Shown here piece after piece: positions 42,633-50,959 of a DNA stretch of 64,000 nt. The position numbers were made by a program, and so were the translations under genes. The DNA comes from JBGPOS01 sp041488155 (GTDB taxonomy: Bacteria > Chloroflexota > Dehalococcoidia > Tepidiformales > Tepidiformaceae). The stretch lies in assembly GCA_041488155.1 (NCBI GenBank), contig JBGPOS010000012.1, forward strand, positions 1 to 64,000. Reading direction: 5' to 3'. Positions within the stretch are counted from its first letter, which is position 1. Each line of letters begins with the position of its first letter. The notes below the pieces were generated by a model. It saw nothing but the letters and a program-made list of their open reading frames with translations. It had not been told where the DNA came from and searched no databases.

Positions 42633-43481
42633 TCAGGGCGTGTGCTGCTTGAGGAACGAGCGCACCGTCGCGACTGTCTGCGGGCGGAGCTCGGGAGCGG
42701 CCCATTCATCGACGAAGATGGCGTTCGGCGCGAGGTTAGCGATCTCCTTCGCTGTTTCGACGGGGTGGAAATCGTCGTGGCCCGCGAGGATGAGGAGGGG
42801 CGTGGGGCAGTTCGCCAGCCACTCGCGGCTGACGCTAAGGACAAAGTCCCGTTCTTCGAAGAACTTCGCTTTCGTTTCGCGGTGGATGCGAGCGTATTCG
42901 GCGGGAGATACCTTTTCGATCTTACCGCGGAACGTCGACTCCGCGGCGATACGCGCCGCCCAGTAGCCGGCGGCGGGATTTTGCTGGAAGCGGTCGTTAT
43001 TCGTGGCCGCCTCTACCACTGCTTTCATCCCATGCTTCTCGGCGACGTCGGCGGCGGTCGTGAACATGCGCTTGAAGCCATCGAAATTGCCGTCGTCGAG
43101 GCCGATCGGGTTCTGCAGGACGGCGGCTGAGATGCGATGAGGGGCTTCCTGGATGATGCGCAAGCAGTAGCTGCTGCCGATGCAGCCGCCGGCGACGTGG
43201 GTGCGCTCGATGTGAAGGTGGTCGAGCAGGGCGAGCTGGTCGGCAACCATGGTGTCCCAGCCTGTAACCTCCAGCGGGCCGAAGCTCCGGTGGGCATTGC
43301 GCTGGTCCATGGCGATCACGCGGAAACTGCTGGCGAGCTCGACGGTGGGATCCCAGGGCGCCTGGTGCCAGAAGTCGATACGGCTATCCATCCCGCCGGG
43401 AGCGAAGAGGAGGATGGGATAACCGCTTCCGTACTCCTCGTAGTAAAGGGAGGCGCCGGTCTTGAGGTCGGCTCGAGGCAT
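42633..43481 (-). CDS. Alpha/beta hydrolase with Cys at the nucleophile position
   Basis: A 282-residue alpha/beta-hydrolase-fold protein. The nucleophile elbow reads G-G-C-I-G-S-S, so Cys100 replaces the usual Ser. The acid-strand region A-G-H-D-D-F-H-P is present, but at the place of the catalytic His the sequence has E-W-A-A-P-E with no His-Gly pattern. It may be a family with altered chemistry or a non-hydrolytic member. The ATG at 43481 is preferred to a GTG three codons earlier because CCGGAG then lies at a proper distance. The 3' end faces nadA with 8 bases between the stops. Confidence 0.78.
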   Translation of the reverse strand: MPRADLKTGASLYYEEYGSGYPILLFAPGGMDSRIDFWHQAPWDPTVELASSFRVIAMDQRNAHRSFGPLEVTGWDTMVADQLALLDHLHIERTHVAGGCIGSSYCLRIIQEAPHRISAAVLQNPIGLDDGNFDGFKRMFTTAADVAEKHGMKAVVEAATNNDRFQQNPAAGYWAARIAAESTFRGKIEKVSPAEYARIHRETKAKFFEERDFVLSVSREWLANCPTPLLILAGHDDFHPVETAKEIANLAPNAIFVDEWAAPELRPQTVATVRSFLKQHTP

Positions 43482-43559
43482 GGTTGGCACTCCGGTCGAG
43501 AAGTAGGGGCATTATGGCAGGCCTGGCGATGGATGGCGCCGCGTCCCTGCTGGGCCGCT

Positions 43560-44213
43560 TCAGTTCTTGGCGCCGAAACCCGCGTACCTTCGGCGGCGGT
43601 ACTCGTCGACCTGCTCGGTGGTGCGGCCGAGGAGGTCGTCGATGACCTCCGCTAGCTGGGCGACACGATCGGCCGCCGATTCCGCTTCGAGGAGGCGCTG
43701 CTTGACCTCTTCGTCGGCCTGGAGCCAGGGCGCGAGGAAGTTGACCAGGGCGTGAGGCCCGGCAGGCATCCGAAGGCCACGCGCCCATTGATTTGTCAAC
43801 GAGAGGGCGAGCCGGAAGTAGGCTGGAAACGTAGCTCGAACGGTCTCCATGGCTTCGGCGAGCCGGGTGTCGGCCTGCCACGTAGTGTCGTCGATGAGTT
43901 CGATCTCCCCGTAGGGGTAGGGGCGGGGAGGCAGCATGCGCAGCAGGCGGAACCGCTGGACGCCCCGGGCGGAGAGGACGAAGCGGCCGCCTTCTACTTC
44001 TTGCGCCTGCTCGATAGTCGCGGTCGTGCCGACCGAATGGGGAATTGCGCCGCCGCCGATCTCATTTCCTTCCCGGATGAGGAGCACGCCAAACTGGCCT
44101 TCAGAGACCAGCAATTCCTTCGTCATCGTCTTGTAGCGGTCTTCGAAGATGCGCAAGGGCAGGCCCGTCCCGGGGAAGAGAACGGTCCGCAGCGGGAACA
44201 GGGGGATCTCCAC
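43560..44213 (-). CDS. Lon N-terminal (LON substrate-binding) domain protein
   Basis: A 217-residue stand-alone LON substrate-binding domain protein, beginning I-P-L-F-P-L-R-T-V-L-F-P-G, with L-R-I-F-E-D-R-Y near residue 27, both standard for the N-domain of Lon protease. There is no AAA or protease domain. The C-terminal half is helical and ends R-R-R-Y-A-G-F-G-A-K-N. Similar proteins are widespread and of unclear role; substrate recognition or proteolysis regulation is often proposed. The start GTG at 44213 has no clear Shine-Dalgarno, and a TTG two codons upstream is possible. Confidence 0.82.
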   Translation of the reverse strand: MEIPLFPLRTVLFPGTGLPLRIFEDRYKTMTKELLVSEGQFGVLLIREGNEIGGGAIPHSVGTTATIEQAQEVEGGRFVLSARGVQRFRLLRMLPPRPYPYGEIELIDDTTWQADTRLAEAMETVRATFPAYFRLALSLTNQWARGLRMPAGPHALVNFLAPWLQADEEVKQRLLEAESAADRVAQLAEVIDDLLGRTTEQVDEYRRRRYAGFGAKN

Positions 44214-44259
44214 GGTCAATAGTCTACGACGGGGGCGACTCTGCGCGGTGCGATGATCG

Positions 44260-44730
44260 TCAGGCGCGCGTGGAGAGCCAGGTCTCGAGTTGCGGGCGGT
44301 GCTCGGCGAAGTGGCCGATGCCCGCGCCTTCGAGCAGGCGGTTTCCGATCCGGGGACGGCCTCGCTCGGGGTCGATGCCGTAGCTCTCCGCCGGGAGGGC
44401 CTTCGCGGCTGCGTAGTACTGGTGGAAGGCGTCGTCCCAGTCGTCGAGCGCTGCGCGGGCGTCTTTGGCCTGGGCGGCAAACTTCGCATTGAATGTCTCC
44501 GTGTCTCCGTAGTCGACGCCTTCGGGGGCTGGCCGTTCGCCACGACCGACGCGGGCGATGGCTCCAGCCATTTCCCGGTACCAGCCAGCCATGTGTGCGA
44601 GCAGGCGATCCAAGTCCCATGTGCCCAGCCACACTTCACGATAGGCGGCATCGGGCAGGCCCGTGATGAGGTCTCGAAACTCGACGTAGTCCTTCTCGAG
44701 CGTCGCGATTGCGGAGTCTTTGTCAGCCAC
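44260..44730 (-). CDS. DinB/ClbS-like four-helix bundle protein
   Basis: A 156-residue helical protein of the DinB-like/ClbS-DfsB group. The putative metal-site histidines appear in L-L-A-H-M-A-G-W (about residue 46) and in G-H-F-A-E-H-R-P-Q near the C-terminus. DinB-like proteins include metal-dependent thiol transferases and hydrolases; ClbS opens the colibactin cyclopropane. No substrate can be named here. The GTG start is supported by AAGGAGAAGG upstream. It lies 14 bases after the stop of the HpaB-like gene and may share its transcript. Confidence 0.7.
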   Translation of the reverse strand: MADKDSAIATLEKDYVEFRDLITGLPDAAYREVWLGTWDLDRLLAHMAGWYREMAGAIARVGRGERPAPEGVDYGDTETFNAKFAAQAKDARAALDDWDDAFHQYYAAAKALPAESYGIDPERGRPRIGNRLLEGAGIGHFAEHRPQLETWLSTRA

Positions 44731-44744
44731 CCGTCCTTCTCCTT

Positions 44745-46181
44745 TCAGTCCAGACCAGCGATCTTTCTTGCGTACTCGAGGGCGCGGCGGCCGTCGTAGG
44801 CGCGCGAGATCATGAGCTTTTCGGCTTCCAACGAGCCCTCGGCGTGGATGGCGAGGACGGCATGATACCCGCCAAAGTCGCCGGTAGTGAGGTCGCTAAC
44901 CATATTCATCGCGCGAGTCCGGGCCTCGCCGTCGACACCGGCGCGGCCGCCGAGGTAGTGCCGGAGAAGGTCGCCGGTTTCGGGATTGGCGAAGTCTTCG
45001 ACGCCCGGACCCGTGACGAGCATTCCGCCGGCGATGTCCTGCACGTGCTGGAGCGCCTCGTGGTAGTTGTGGGCGAAGTGGTACTTGGCCATGTTCACGG
45101 TGAGCGCGTCCGGGGCGAAGATGCCCTGCTCGTCGCCTCGGCCCCGGAGGGCGGACATGTCGATGAGCGCACGCAGCGTCTCGGCGTAGCTGATGAGCCA
45201 GACGATCTTCTCCCGGACGTGGGCGGCGCGGCTGATGCCGTTCATGTCGGCCATGAGCAATGCCGAGCCGATGAGGGCATCGACCAGGGGCAGTTTGTAG
45301 GAGATCGCCGTGAAGCGGTGGTATTCGACGAACCCCAGGGCGAGCGGCCCGCAGAAGTCGTGTTCGCCAACGAGGAAGACGCGATCCCATGGGACGAAGA
45401 CGTCGTCGAAGATGGTGATCGTTTCCATCATCTTGCGCTCGGCGCTGAGGGGAGCGTCGAATTCACTCTTGGGAGCGCCGCCGTAGGGGCTCGCTATGAG
45501 CTTCAGGCCGGGTGTGTCGACGGGGATCGCGAAGGCGACGGCATAGTCGGCGTCACCCTCGGCCATGGCCCGGGTGGGGAGGACGATGAGCTCGTTCGTG
45601 TTGGTGGTGCAACTGGTGTGAATCTTCGCGCCCCGAACGACGATGCCGTCGTTTCGACGGTCGACGACGCGGGTGTAGTAGTCGGGATGAGGCTGGTTCG
45701 TCGGGCCGGCGCCGCGATCGCCTTTGGCGTCGGTCTGGGCAACAGACATCGTGAGGTCGTTGTCGCGGCAGTGGCGGTAGAAGGCCTGGACGCGGCGCAG
45801 GGTATCGGTCTCGTACTTCTGATCGACCTGGCGGGCGATGCGATGCAGGGCGAAGAGGGCGTCGGTGCCGATCTCCTTGACGAGAGGCACGAGGGTCTTG
45901 CCGCGGGCGGTCGATGCTTCGATGAGCTGGGAGCGCTTGAGCAGGTCTTCGATACTTGAGGGAATCTTGAAGTAGCGGCTGTAGCTCTCAGTGCCTTCTG
46001 CCACGACGGCGAGGTCGCGCGTGGCCGGATCTTCGGCCATCTCGTAATCGACGCAGGCGTGCTTGACCGCCTTGGCAATGACTTTGTGGGTGGTGACGTC
46101 GGGGACTTTCTCCCCGCGATAGAAGACGGTGCGGCCATCTTTGAGGGAGTCGATGTACTGCTGGGGCGTACGGAGACCCAT
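44745..46181 (-). CDS. 4-hydroxyphenylacetate 3-monooxygenase-family (HpaB-like) oxygenase
   Basis: A 478-residue protein of the HpaB/4-hydroxybutyryl-CoA dehydratase superfamily (acyl-CoA-dehydrogenase-like fold). It starts M-G-L-R-T-P-Q-Q-Y-I-D-S-L-K-D-G-R, the usual HpaB start, and contains F-V-P-W-D-R-V-F with the following E-Y-H-R-F. The dehydratase Fe-S ligands are not kept: the Cys seven residues after the conserved His is Ser, and no C-x3-C is found near residue 100. A reduced-flavin-dependent aromatic hydroxylase is therefore more likely. No HpaC flavin reductase is adjacent. The ATG is preferred because the family start motif begins there. Confidence 0.8.
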   Translation of the reverse strand: MGLRTPQQYIDSLKDGRTVFYRGEKVPDVTTHKVIAKAVKHACVDYEMAEDPATRDLAVVAEGTESYSRYFKIPSSIEDLLKRSQLIEASTARGKTLVPLVKEIGTDALFALHRIARQVDQKYETDTLRRVQAFYRHCRDNDLTMSVAQTDAKGDRGAGPTNQPHPDYYTRVVDRRNDGIVVRGAKIHTSCTTNTNELIVLPTRAMAEGDADYAVAFAIPVDTPGLKLIASPYGGAPKSEFDAPLSAERKMMETITIFDDVFVPWDRVFLVGEHDFCGPLALGFVEYHRFTAISYKLPLVDALIGSALLMADMNGISRAAHVREKIVWLISYAETLRALIDMSALRGRGDEQGIFAPDALTVNMAKYHFAHNYHEALQHVQDIAGGMLVTGPGVEDFANPETGDLLRHYLGGRAGVDGEARTRAMNMVSDLTTGDFGGYHAVLAIHAEGSLEAEKLMISRAYDGRRALEYARKIAGLD

Positions 46182-46363
46182 TGGGGGCGTTGCTTCCTCT
46201 GCGTGGATTGCTCCGGGCGAGTACCCTCGGCCCGCGCATTGTAGGCCGATTGCCGGCCGGCGTGGCGCCGTTTGTCGAGTCCGGCTGGCCACCCTGTGGA
46301 GGTCGCGCTCAACAAGCCTGGCCCGGGCGCGGGACCGGGGCGTGCCGCGAGCCTGGTCGGGGG

Positions 46364-47290
46364 TTACATGCTCCGGAGCAGACGGATGCGTTCTTCGATC
46401 GGGGGGTGCGTGTCGAAGAGGTTGTTGAGGAAGCTGGAGTGTTCCTTGAGCGGATTCTCGATGTAGAGATGGGCCGTGGCCTTATTAGCGGCCTCGAGGG
46501 GTTCCTGGTCCGCGGCAATCTTTTCGAGGGCGCGGGCGAGGGCTTCCGGGTTGCGGCAGAGGAGGGCGCCGCTGGCGTCCGCGAGGTATTCGCGCCGGCG
46601 GCTGACAGCGAACTTGATGGTTTGAGCGATCAGGGGGGCGAGGATGGCGGCGAGGATCGCGACGACGATGATGATGATCGCGGCCGCGCCGCCGTTCTTG
46701 TCGCGGCTGCCCGAGCGGCTGCCGGCCCCGAACCAGGCGTAACGCAGGAACACGTCGGAGACCAGGGCGATGAGCCCTACCAGCACCGTAACGAGGGTCA
46801 TCAAGCGGATGTCGTAGTTGCCGATGTGCGACATCTCGTGGGCGATGACACCTTCGAGCTCGATCGGTTCGAGCTTGTCGAGCAGGCCGCGGGTCACCAC
46901 GACGTGGGAATGGTTCGGGTCGCGCCCGGTGGCGAATGCGTTCGGGGCGGAGTCTTCGAGCACCCAGGTGCGGGGCATGGGCAGTCCGGCGCCGATCGCC
47001 AGGTTCTCGACCCTCCGCACGAACTCCCACTCCTGTTCCTTCGTCACCTCGTGGGCGCCGGAGATGGAGAGGACGACGCGGGTCGAGGCGTAGTAGCTAA
47101 TGACGGCGTAGAGGATGAGGAAAACGCCGACGAAGCCGAGGAACCCGATGGGCGCCCCTATCCCCAGGAGGATGAGGGTCGTAAGGCCCCCCGCAAGGAC
47201 GAAGAAGACCGCCATCAGGAGAAACGTCGCGCGCTTGTTCGCGCCAATGCGGTCGTAGACAAGCACCCGTCCAGCGGCGGGGTTGGTCAC
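46364..47290 (-). CDS. htpX: M48 membrane metalloprotease HtpX
   Basis: HtpX is a zinc membrane protease that degrades damaged membrane proteins. The active site H-E-M-S-H is at 151-155, with the third ligand Glu in R-R-R-E-Y-L-A-D-A. TM segments are at about 22-45, 48-68, 160-182 and 200-225, with a Gly/Ser-rich loop between the last two. At 308 aa it is normal. The GTG start follows the lemA stop by 39 bases; lemA-htpX is a frequent bacterial pair, so the two are probably one operon for envelope stress. Confidence 0.92.
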   Translation of the reverse strand: MTNPAAGRVLVYDRIGANKRATFLLMAVFFVLAGGLTTLILLGIGAPIGFLGFVGVFLILYAVISYYASTRVVLSISGAHEVTKEQEWEFVRRVENLAIGAGLPMPRTWVLEDSAPNAFATGRDPNHSHVVVTRGLLDKLEPIELEGVIAHEMSHIGNYDIRLMTLVTVLVGLIALVSDVFLRYAWFGAGSRSGSRDKNGGAAAIIIIVVAILAAILAPLIAQTIKFAVSRRREYLADASGALLCRNPEALARALEKIAADQEPLEAANKATAHLYIENPLKEHSSFLNNLFDTHPPIEERIRLLRSM

Positions 47291-47329
47291 TGGTGGGTAC
47301 TCGCGGGCCCGGAGCGGCTGGGCTGCACG

Positions 47330-47896
47330 CTAGGTGGCGCTGAAGCTGACTTTGACGTCCTGGCGCGCTTCCTCTTCGGCCTCGTAGAACTCTGCGGCCG
47401 TAAAGCGAAACATGCCCGCCAGTATCACGTTGGGGAAGACCTGAATGGTCTGGTTGTAGCCGCTGACGTTGGTGTTATAGAACTGGCGCGCGTAGGCGAT
47501 CTTGTCCTCGGTATCGGTGAGTTCGCGCTGCAGTTCGAGGAAATTCTGGTTTGCCTTGAGGTCCGGGTAATTCTCGGCGACGGCGAAGAGGGATCGGAGG
47601 GTGCCGGTGAGGATGTTGTCTGCCTGGGCCGCCTGTTTCGCGCCCTGGGCGTTGTCGAGCATGGCGCGAGCGCGGGTGACGTTCTCGAAGACCTCTTTTT
47701 CGTGGGAGGCGTAGCCCTTGACCGTCTCCACGAGATTCGGGATTAAGCTCGAGCGCCGCTTGAGCTGGACATCGATGCCTGCCCAAGCTTCCTTGACCCG
47801 AACCCGTGAACGGACCAGGCCGTTGTAGGTGCGCCAGAGCAGGAACACGAAGAACAGGGCGAGGACGACGATGACAATGATGACAATCGGACCCAC
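47330..47896 (-). CDS. lemA: LemA family protein
   Basis: A 188-residue LemA protein: one N-terminal TM helix (about 3-21) followed by helical-bundle sequence outside or inside the membrane. The family's signature V-K-E-A-W-A-G-I-D-V-Q-L-K-R-R-S-S-L-I-P-N-L-V is at about 34-56, and N-Q-T-I-Q-V-F-P-N at about 148-156. The GTG start has CCGGAGG upstream. The molecular function of LemA is unsettled; pairing with HtpX suggests a role in membrane protein quality control. Confidence 0.92.
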   Translation of the reverse strand: MGPIVIIVIVVLALFFVFLLWRTYNGLVRSRVRVKEAWAGIDVQLKRRSSLIPNLVETVKGYASHEKEVFENVTRARAMLDNAQGAKQAAQADNILTGTLRSLFAVAENYPDLKANQNFLELQRELTDTEDKIAYARQFYNTNVSGYNQTIQVFPNVILAGMFRFTAAEFYEAEEEARQDVKVSFSAT

Positions 47897-47990
47897 GGCG
47901 GCAGCCTCCGGCCAGAATCACCTTAAGCCTAGCACAAGGATGGGCGCGCTCTGTGGCCACGTGGTCCGGACCTGCTACCCCCGGCGGCCG

Positions 47991-48326
47991 CTATCCCTCG
48001 TAGAGTTTGAGGCCGACGATGCCGCTGAGCACGAGCACGATCGACGCGAGACGGCCCGCGGTGGCCGGCTCGCCCATGGCGGCTATGCCTACGGCGACGG
48101 TGCCGGCAGCGCCCAGTCCGGTCCAGACGGCATAGGCCGTGCCGACGGGCAGCGACTTGAGAGCGAGCGATAGCATCAGGAAGCTGCTTCCGCCCGCGGC
48201 GAACGTTGCGAGGGTTGGCCAGAGACGGGTGAAACCGTGGGCTTGTTTCAGGGAAACCGCGAAGGCAACTTCAAGGCATCCCGCAGCTACCACCAGCAAC
48301 CACGCCACGGCACTTCTCCCTTCCAT
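47991..48326 (-). CDS. gdx: SMR-family exporter, guanidinium (Gdx/SugE) type
   Basis: A 111-residue four-helix small multidrug resistance protein. The essential membrane Glu is Glu19 in G-C-L-E-V-A-F-A. The third-helix stretch G-T-A-Y-A-V-W-T-G-L-G-A-A-G-T matches Gdx/SugE guanidinium exporters rather than EmrE. It probably works as a dual-topology dimer exchanging guanidinium for protons. ATG at 48326 is chosen because the SMR first helix begins six residues later. The 120-base leader contains three hairpins, two of them mutually exclusive, so RNA-level control is likely. Confidence 0.85.
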   Translation of the reverse strand: MEGRSAVAWLLVVAAGCLEVAFAVSLKQAHGFTRLWPTLATFAAGGSSFLMLSLALKSLPVGTAYAVWTGLGAAGTVAVGIAAMGEPATAGRLASIVLVLSGIVGLKLYEG

Positions 48327-48329
48327 CGT

Positions 48330-48401
48330 CCCGCAGACGCGGGAGGAAAGCGCTGGGACTCCGCCGGAGGGAGTCTCGGCCACTCCGCGTGTGGTCGAGA
48401 C
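48330..48401 (-). promoter_or_regulatory. Structured leader of the SMR exporter gene
   Basis: In transcription order on the minus strand: hairpin 1, GTCTCG-A-CCAC with GTGG-C-CGAGAC (48401-48373); hairpin 2, GACTCC with GGAGTC (48375-48357), which shares three bases with the 3' arm of hairpin 1; hairpin 3, CCCGC-GTCT-GCGGG (48343-48330), ending four bases before the ATG and holding the only purine-rich start-proximal stretch. This is the layout of a switch acting on translation start. I cannot match it to a known guanidine riboswitch class with confidence. Confidence 0.4.
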
Positions 48402-48445
48402 TACACCGCCACGAATATGAAACTAGCCTGAAGTCCGCCCAATGG

Positions 48446-49699
48446 CTAGTGAAGGATCCCTTCGGCGACGAGGTCGGCTATCTCGTCCGGAGAGAGTCCG
48501 AGGATCCGTTCGCAGACATCGAAGGTGTCTTCGCCGAGGAGTGGGGCGGGCGCAGCGAGGACGCCGGGGGTGAGACTCAAGACCATGGCGGGCCCGTCGT
48601 AGGCGGCGCGTCCCGTCTCGGCGTGCTCCAGGTAGCGGTAGTAGCCGCGCGCTTTCACGTGGGGATCGCGATCGAGCATGTCCTGGGCGTTCTGGACGAC
48701 TCCCGCTGGCACCGCGCGCTCCTGGAGGAGGAGCATGACATCCTCGGCACGGCGGTCCCGGGTCCAGCCGGCGACCAGGGCTTCGAGGTCGTCCTCGTTC
48801 CGCTTGCGGGCAGCGAAGGTCGCGAAGCGAGGGTCGGAGGCCACACCCGGGTTACCCAGGGCGTCACAGAGCTGCACCCAGTGGTCGTCAGATTGGCAAG
48901 CGACGACGACCCAGCGGTCGGGCGAGCCGACAGACTCGGAGTCGTCGGCACAGCGGAAGGCGCCGTGCGGAGCGGCGATGGGGCTGCGGTTCCCGCCGCG
49001 GGTGGGAATAGTGCCGTTGGCGAGGTATTCGGCGACGGCAGTGCCAAGTACGTTGACGACAGATTCAATCTGGGGAAGTTCGACACGCTGGCCCTTGCCG
49101 GTCCGGATGCGGTAGCGCAGCGCGGCGAGGATCGCCGTAACGGTGTGTCCGGGGTTTACGACGTAGTCCGGGTAGTTGGTGCCGACGCCGATGGGCCGGC
49201 GATTGGGAAATCCGGACATCTCGCTGATCCCGGTCACGGGCGTCAGTACCGCGCCGAAGCCGAGGAAGTCCCGGTGGGGGCCTTCGAGACCCTGCATCGG
49301 GGAATAGGCCGCGATGATGCGGGGGTTCACGGCGGCAATCTGCTCGTAGCGGAGGTTCCACTTGTCGATGACACGGGGCGTGAAGTTGGTGAGGAAGACG
49401 TCTGACTTTTCGATCAGGCGGTAGCCGATTTCCTGGCCTCGCTCGGTGTTCAGGTCGAGCTGGATGCCGAGCTTGCCCGCGTTAAAGTTGTTGAAATAGC
49501 CCGAGACGTTGTAGCCCGTCTTGAAGGTCCCATCGGGGTTGAGAGCGATGGGTTGGACGATGCGCAGGGAGTCGATCTTGGTTTCCGACTCGATCCGGAC
49601 GACCTCGGCGCCGAAGGTGGCGAGCGTCTGGGCCGCGATCGGGCCTGCGCCGAACCAGGAGAAGTCCGCGACGCGGATCCCATCGAGTGGAAGTGCCAT
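48446..49699 (-). CDS. Class III (CaiB/BaiF) CoA-transferase
   Basis: A 417-residue family III CoA-transferase moving CoA between carboxylic acids through an aspartyl-CoA anhydride. The N-terminal G-I-R-V-A-D-F-S motif, the F-G-A-E-V-V-R-I-E segment and the catalytic Asp178 in N-Y-P-D-Y are present, followed by the helix A-I-L-A-A-L. ATG with GGGAGGG upstream. It lies 18 bases after a second CoA-transferase gene whose catalytic Asp is missing, so the two may form a heteromer. Substrates unknown; the region's aromatic/acyl-CoA genes suggest a catabolic acid. Confidence 0.88.
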   Translation of the reverse strand: MALPLDGIRVADFSWFGAGPIAAQTLATFGAEVVRIESETKIDSLRIVQPIALNPDGTFKTGYNVSGYFNNFNAGKLGIQLDLNTERGQEIGYRLIEKSDVFLTNFTPRVIDKWNLRYEQIAAVNPRIIAAYSPMQGLEGPHRDFLGFGAVLTPVTGISEMSGFPNRRPIGVGTNYPDYVVNPGHTVTAILAALRYRIRTGKGQRVELPQIESVVNVLGTAVAEYLANGTIPTRGGNRSPIAAPHGAFRCADDSESVGSPDRWVVVACQSDDHWVQLCDALGNPGVASDPRFATFAARKRNEDDLEALVAGWTRDRRAEDVMLLLQERAVPAGVVQNAQDMLDRDPHVKARGYYRYLEHAETGRAAYDGPAMVLSLTPGVLAAPAPLLGEDTFDVCERILGLSPDEIADLVAEGILH

Positions 49700-49717
49700 G
49701 GTGCCCTCCCTTGTTTG

Positions 49718-50956
49718 CTAGCGCAGGCTGGCCAGCACTTGATGCGTGTGCTCGCCCAACCGGGGCGGGCGGGCTATCTCGACGGGCGTCTCCGAGAGAC
49801 GGTAAGGGGCGCCCGGGAACTCGACCGCCGCGCCCAGGGAGTCGAAATCTATCGTCCGGAACCAGTGGCGTGCCCGAAGCTGGCGGTTCTCAGCCAGGTC
49901 CTTTGCGGTCGAAACGATCCCCACGCTGAGCCGTCGTTGTTGACCCTCCTCATAGGCCTCCGTTGCCGTGAGGGAAGCGATGAATTGGGTCACGACGTCG
50001 TTCAGGTGGCTTAGTTGGGGGAAGAGGGCGACGGCGGACTGGGGGTTTGCCATGACCTGCGACAGCGTCCCGAGGTTCAGGCTCTCGCAGGTCGTCCGGT
50101 AGGGTTCTTCGTCGAGGTCGGCAGCCATGCCGCGCTCGCGCATCCAGGAGACCATTTCGGGGAAGTCGGCGCCGCTGGGCGCAAGGATGTAGAGAGTGAC
50201 GTAGCCACCGCCCTTCGATTCGTAGACGCCCATCCCCGGGAGCGGAACAGGAATCAGGCCTCGTTCTCCGGTCCGGGTGCGGTTTCGCCTCTGCAGATCC
50301 CAGGTCTGCATCGCCGTCTCCTGGGACATCGAAACGGCTTCCTGTGCAGAAACGTCGACCAGTTGGCCATGGCCGGTCGCTTCGGCGTAGAGGATAGCGA
50401 GGAGCGTGCCCTGGGCAGCCTGAATGCTCGCGGAGGCGTTGGCCTGATGACCGTAGATGACGTTTGGCGGGTCGGCCGGCTCACCGGCAAGGGTCATGAT
50501 CCCGCCCATCGCCTGGCCGACGATGTCGCTGTAGGCGTAGTGCGAATGGAGGCCGGTCTGACCGAAGCCGGTGATGGAGGTGTAGACAAGTGACGGCTTC
50601 ACGGCGCGGAGATCGGGGTAGCCGAGGCCGCGGGCGGCGAGGTAGCCGGGGGCGTTGTCTTCGAGGACAACATCGGCGCTGAGAGCCAGTTCGCGCGCGA
50701 GGTCCTGGCCCTCGCTCGCTTCCAGGTCGAGCACGACGGACTTCTTGGAGGTGTTGTGCACCCAGAAGGCGATGCTGGTGTCAGGCCCAGGAGCAGCCGT
50801 CGCATAGAAGGGAGGTGTCCTGCGTTGAACACCTCCGCCCGGGGGCTCGACCTTGATCGTGTCGGCGCCCAGGTCGGCGAGCAGACGGCCGCAGTAGGAT
50901 CCGAGCTCGTCCGTGAACTCGACCACCCGGATGCCTGCGAGGGCCCCGTCAGCCAC
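49718..50956 (-). CDS. Class III CoA-transferase-like protein lacking the catalytic Asp
   Basis: A 412-residue CaiB/BaiF-family protein with the usual start (L-A-G-I-R-V-V-E-F) and L-G-A-D-T-I-K-V-E-P. At the catalytic site the usual Asp is replaced: the aligned segment reads G-H-Q-A-N-A-S-A-S, with Asn173 in place of Asp. It may be the inactive partner of the active transferase downstream, or may have changed function. The GTG start lies 3 bases after the stop of the nitronate-monooxygenase-like gene, so the three genes 50960-52129, 49718-50956 and 48446-49699 form one minus-strand operon. Confidence 0.82.
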   Translation of the reverse strand: MADGALAGIRVVEFTDELGSYCGRLLADLGADTIKVEPPGGGVQRRTPPFYATAAPGPDTSIAFWVHNTSKKSVVLDLEASEGQDLARELALSADVVLEDNAPGYLAARGLGYPDLRAVKPSLVYTSITGFGQTGLHSHYAYSDIVGQAMGGIMTLAGEPADPPNVIYGHQANASASIQAAQGTLLAILYAEATGHGQLVDVSAQEAVSMSQETAMQTWDLQRRNRTRTGERGLIPVPLPGMGVYESKGGGYVTLYILAPSGADFPEMVSWMRERGMAADLDEEPYRTTCESLNLGTLSQVMANPQSAVALFPQLSHLNDVVTQFIASLTATEAYEEGQQRRLSVGIVSTAKDLAENRQLRARHWFRTIDFDSLGAAVEFPGAPYRLSETPVEIARPPRLGEHTHQVLASLR

Positions 50957-50959
50957 GAT

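Noticed and set aside
44745..46181. Call as 4-hydroxybutyryl-CoA dehydratase.
   Set aside because: The conserved Cys after Y-H-R is Ser and the C-x3-C pair is absent, so the 4Fe-4S cluster could not be bound as in that enzyme.
46181..47746. 521-codon plus-strand open frame across htpX and lemA.
   Set aside because: Antisense to two clear genes; low-complexity Glu/Asp/Gly-rich translation.
48327..48420. Direct annotation as a known guanidine (ykkC-type) riboswitch.
   Set aside because: Only a weak GGCCGAGA resemblance; the class I CUAGGG and CUGGUCCGAGAG boxes and the class II ACGR loops are not present as such.
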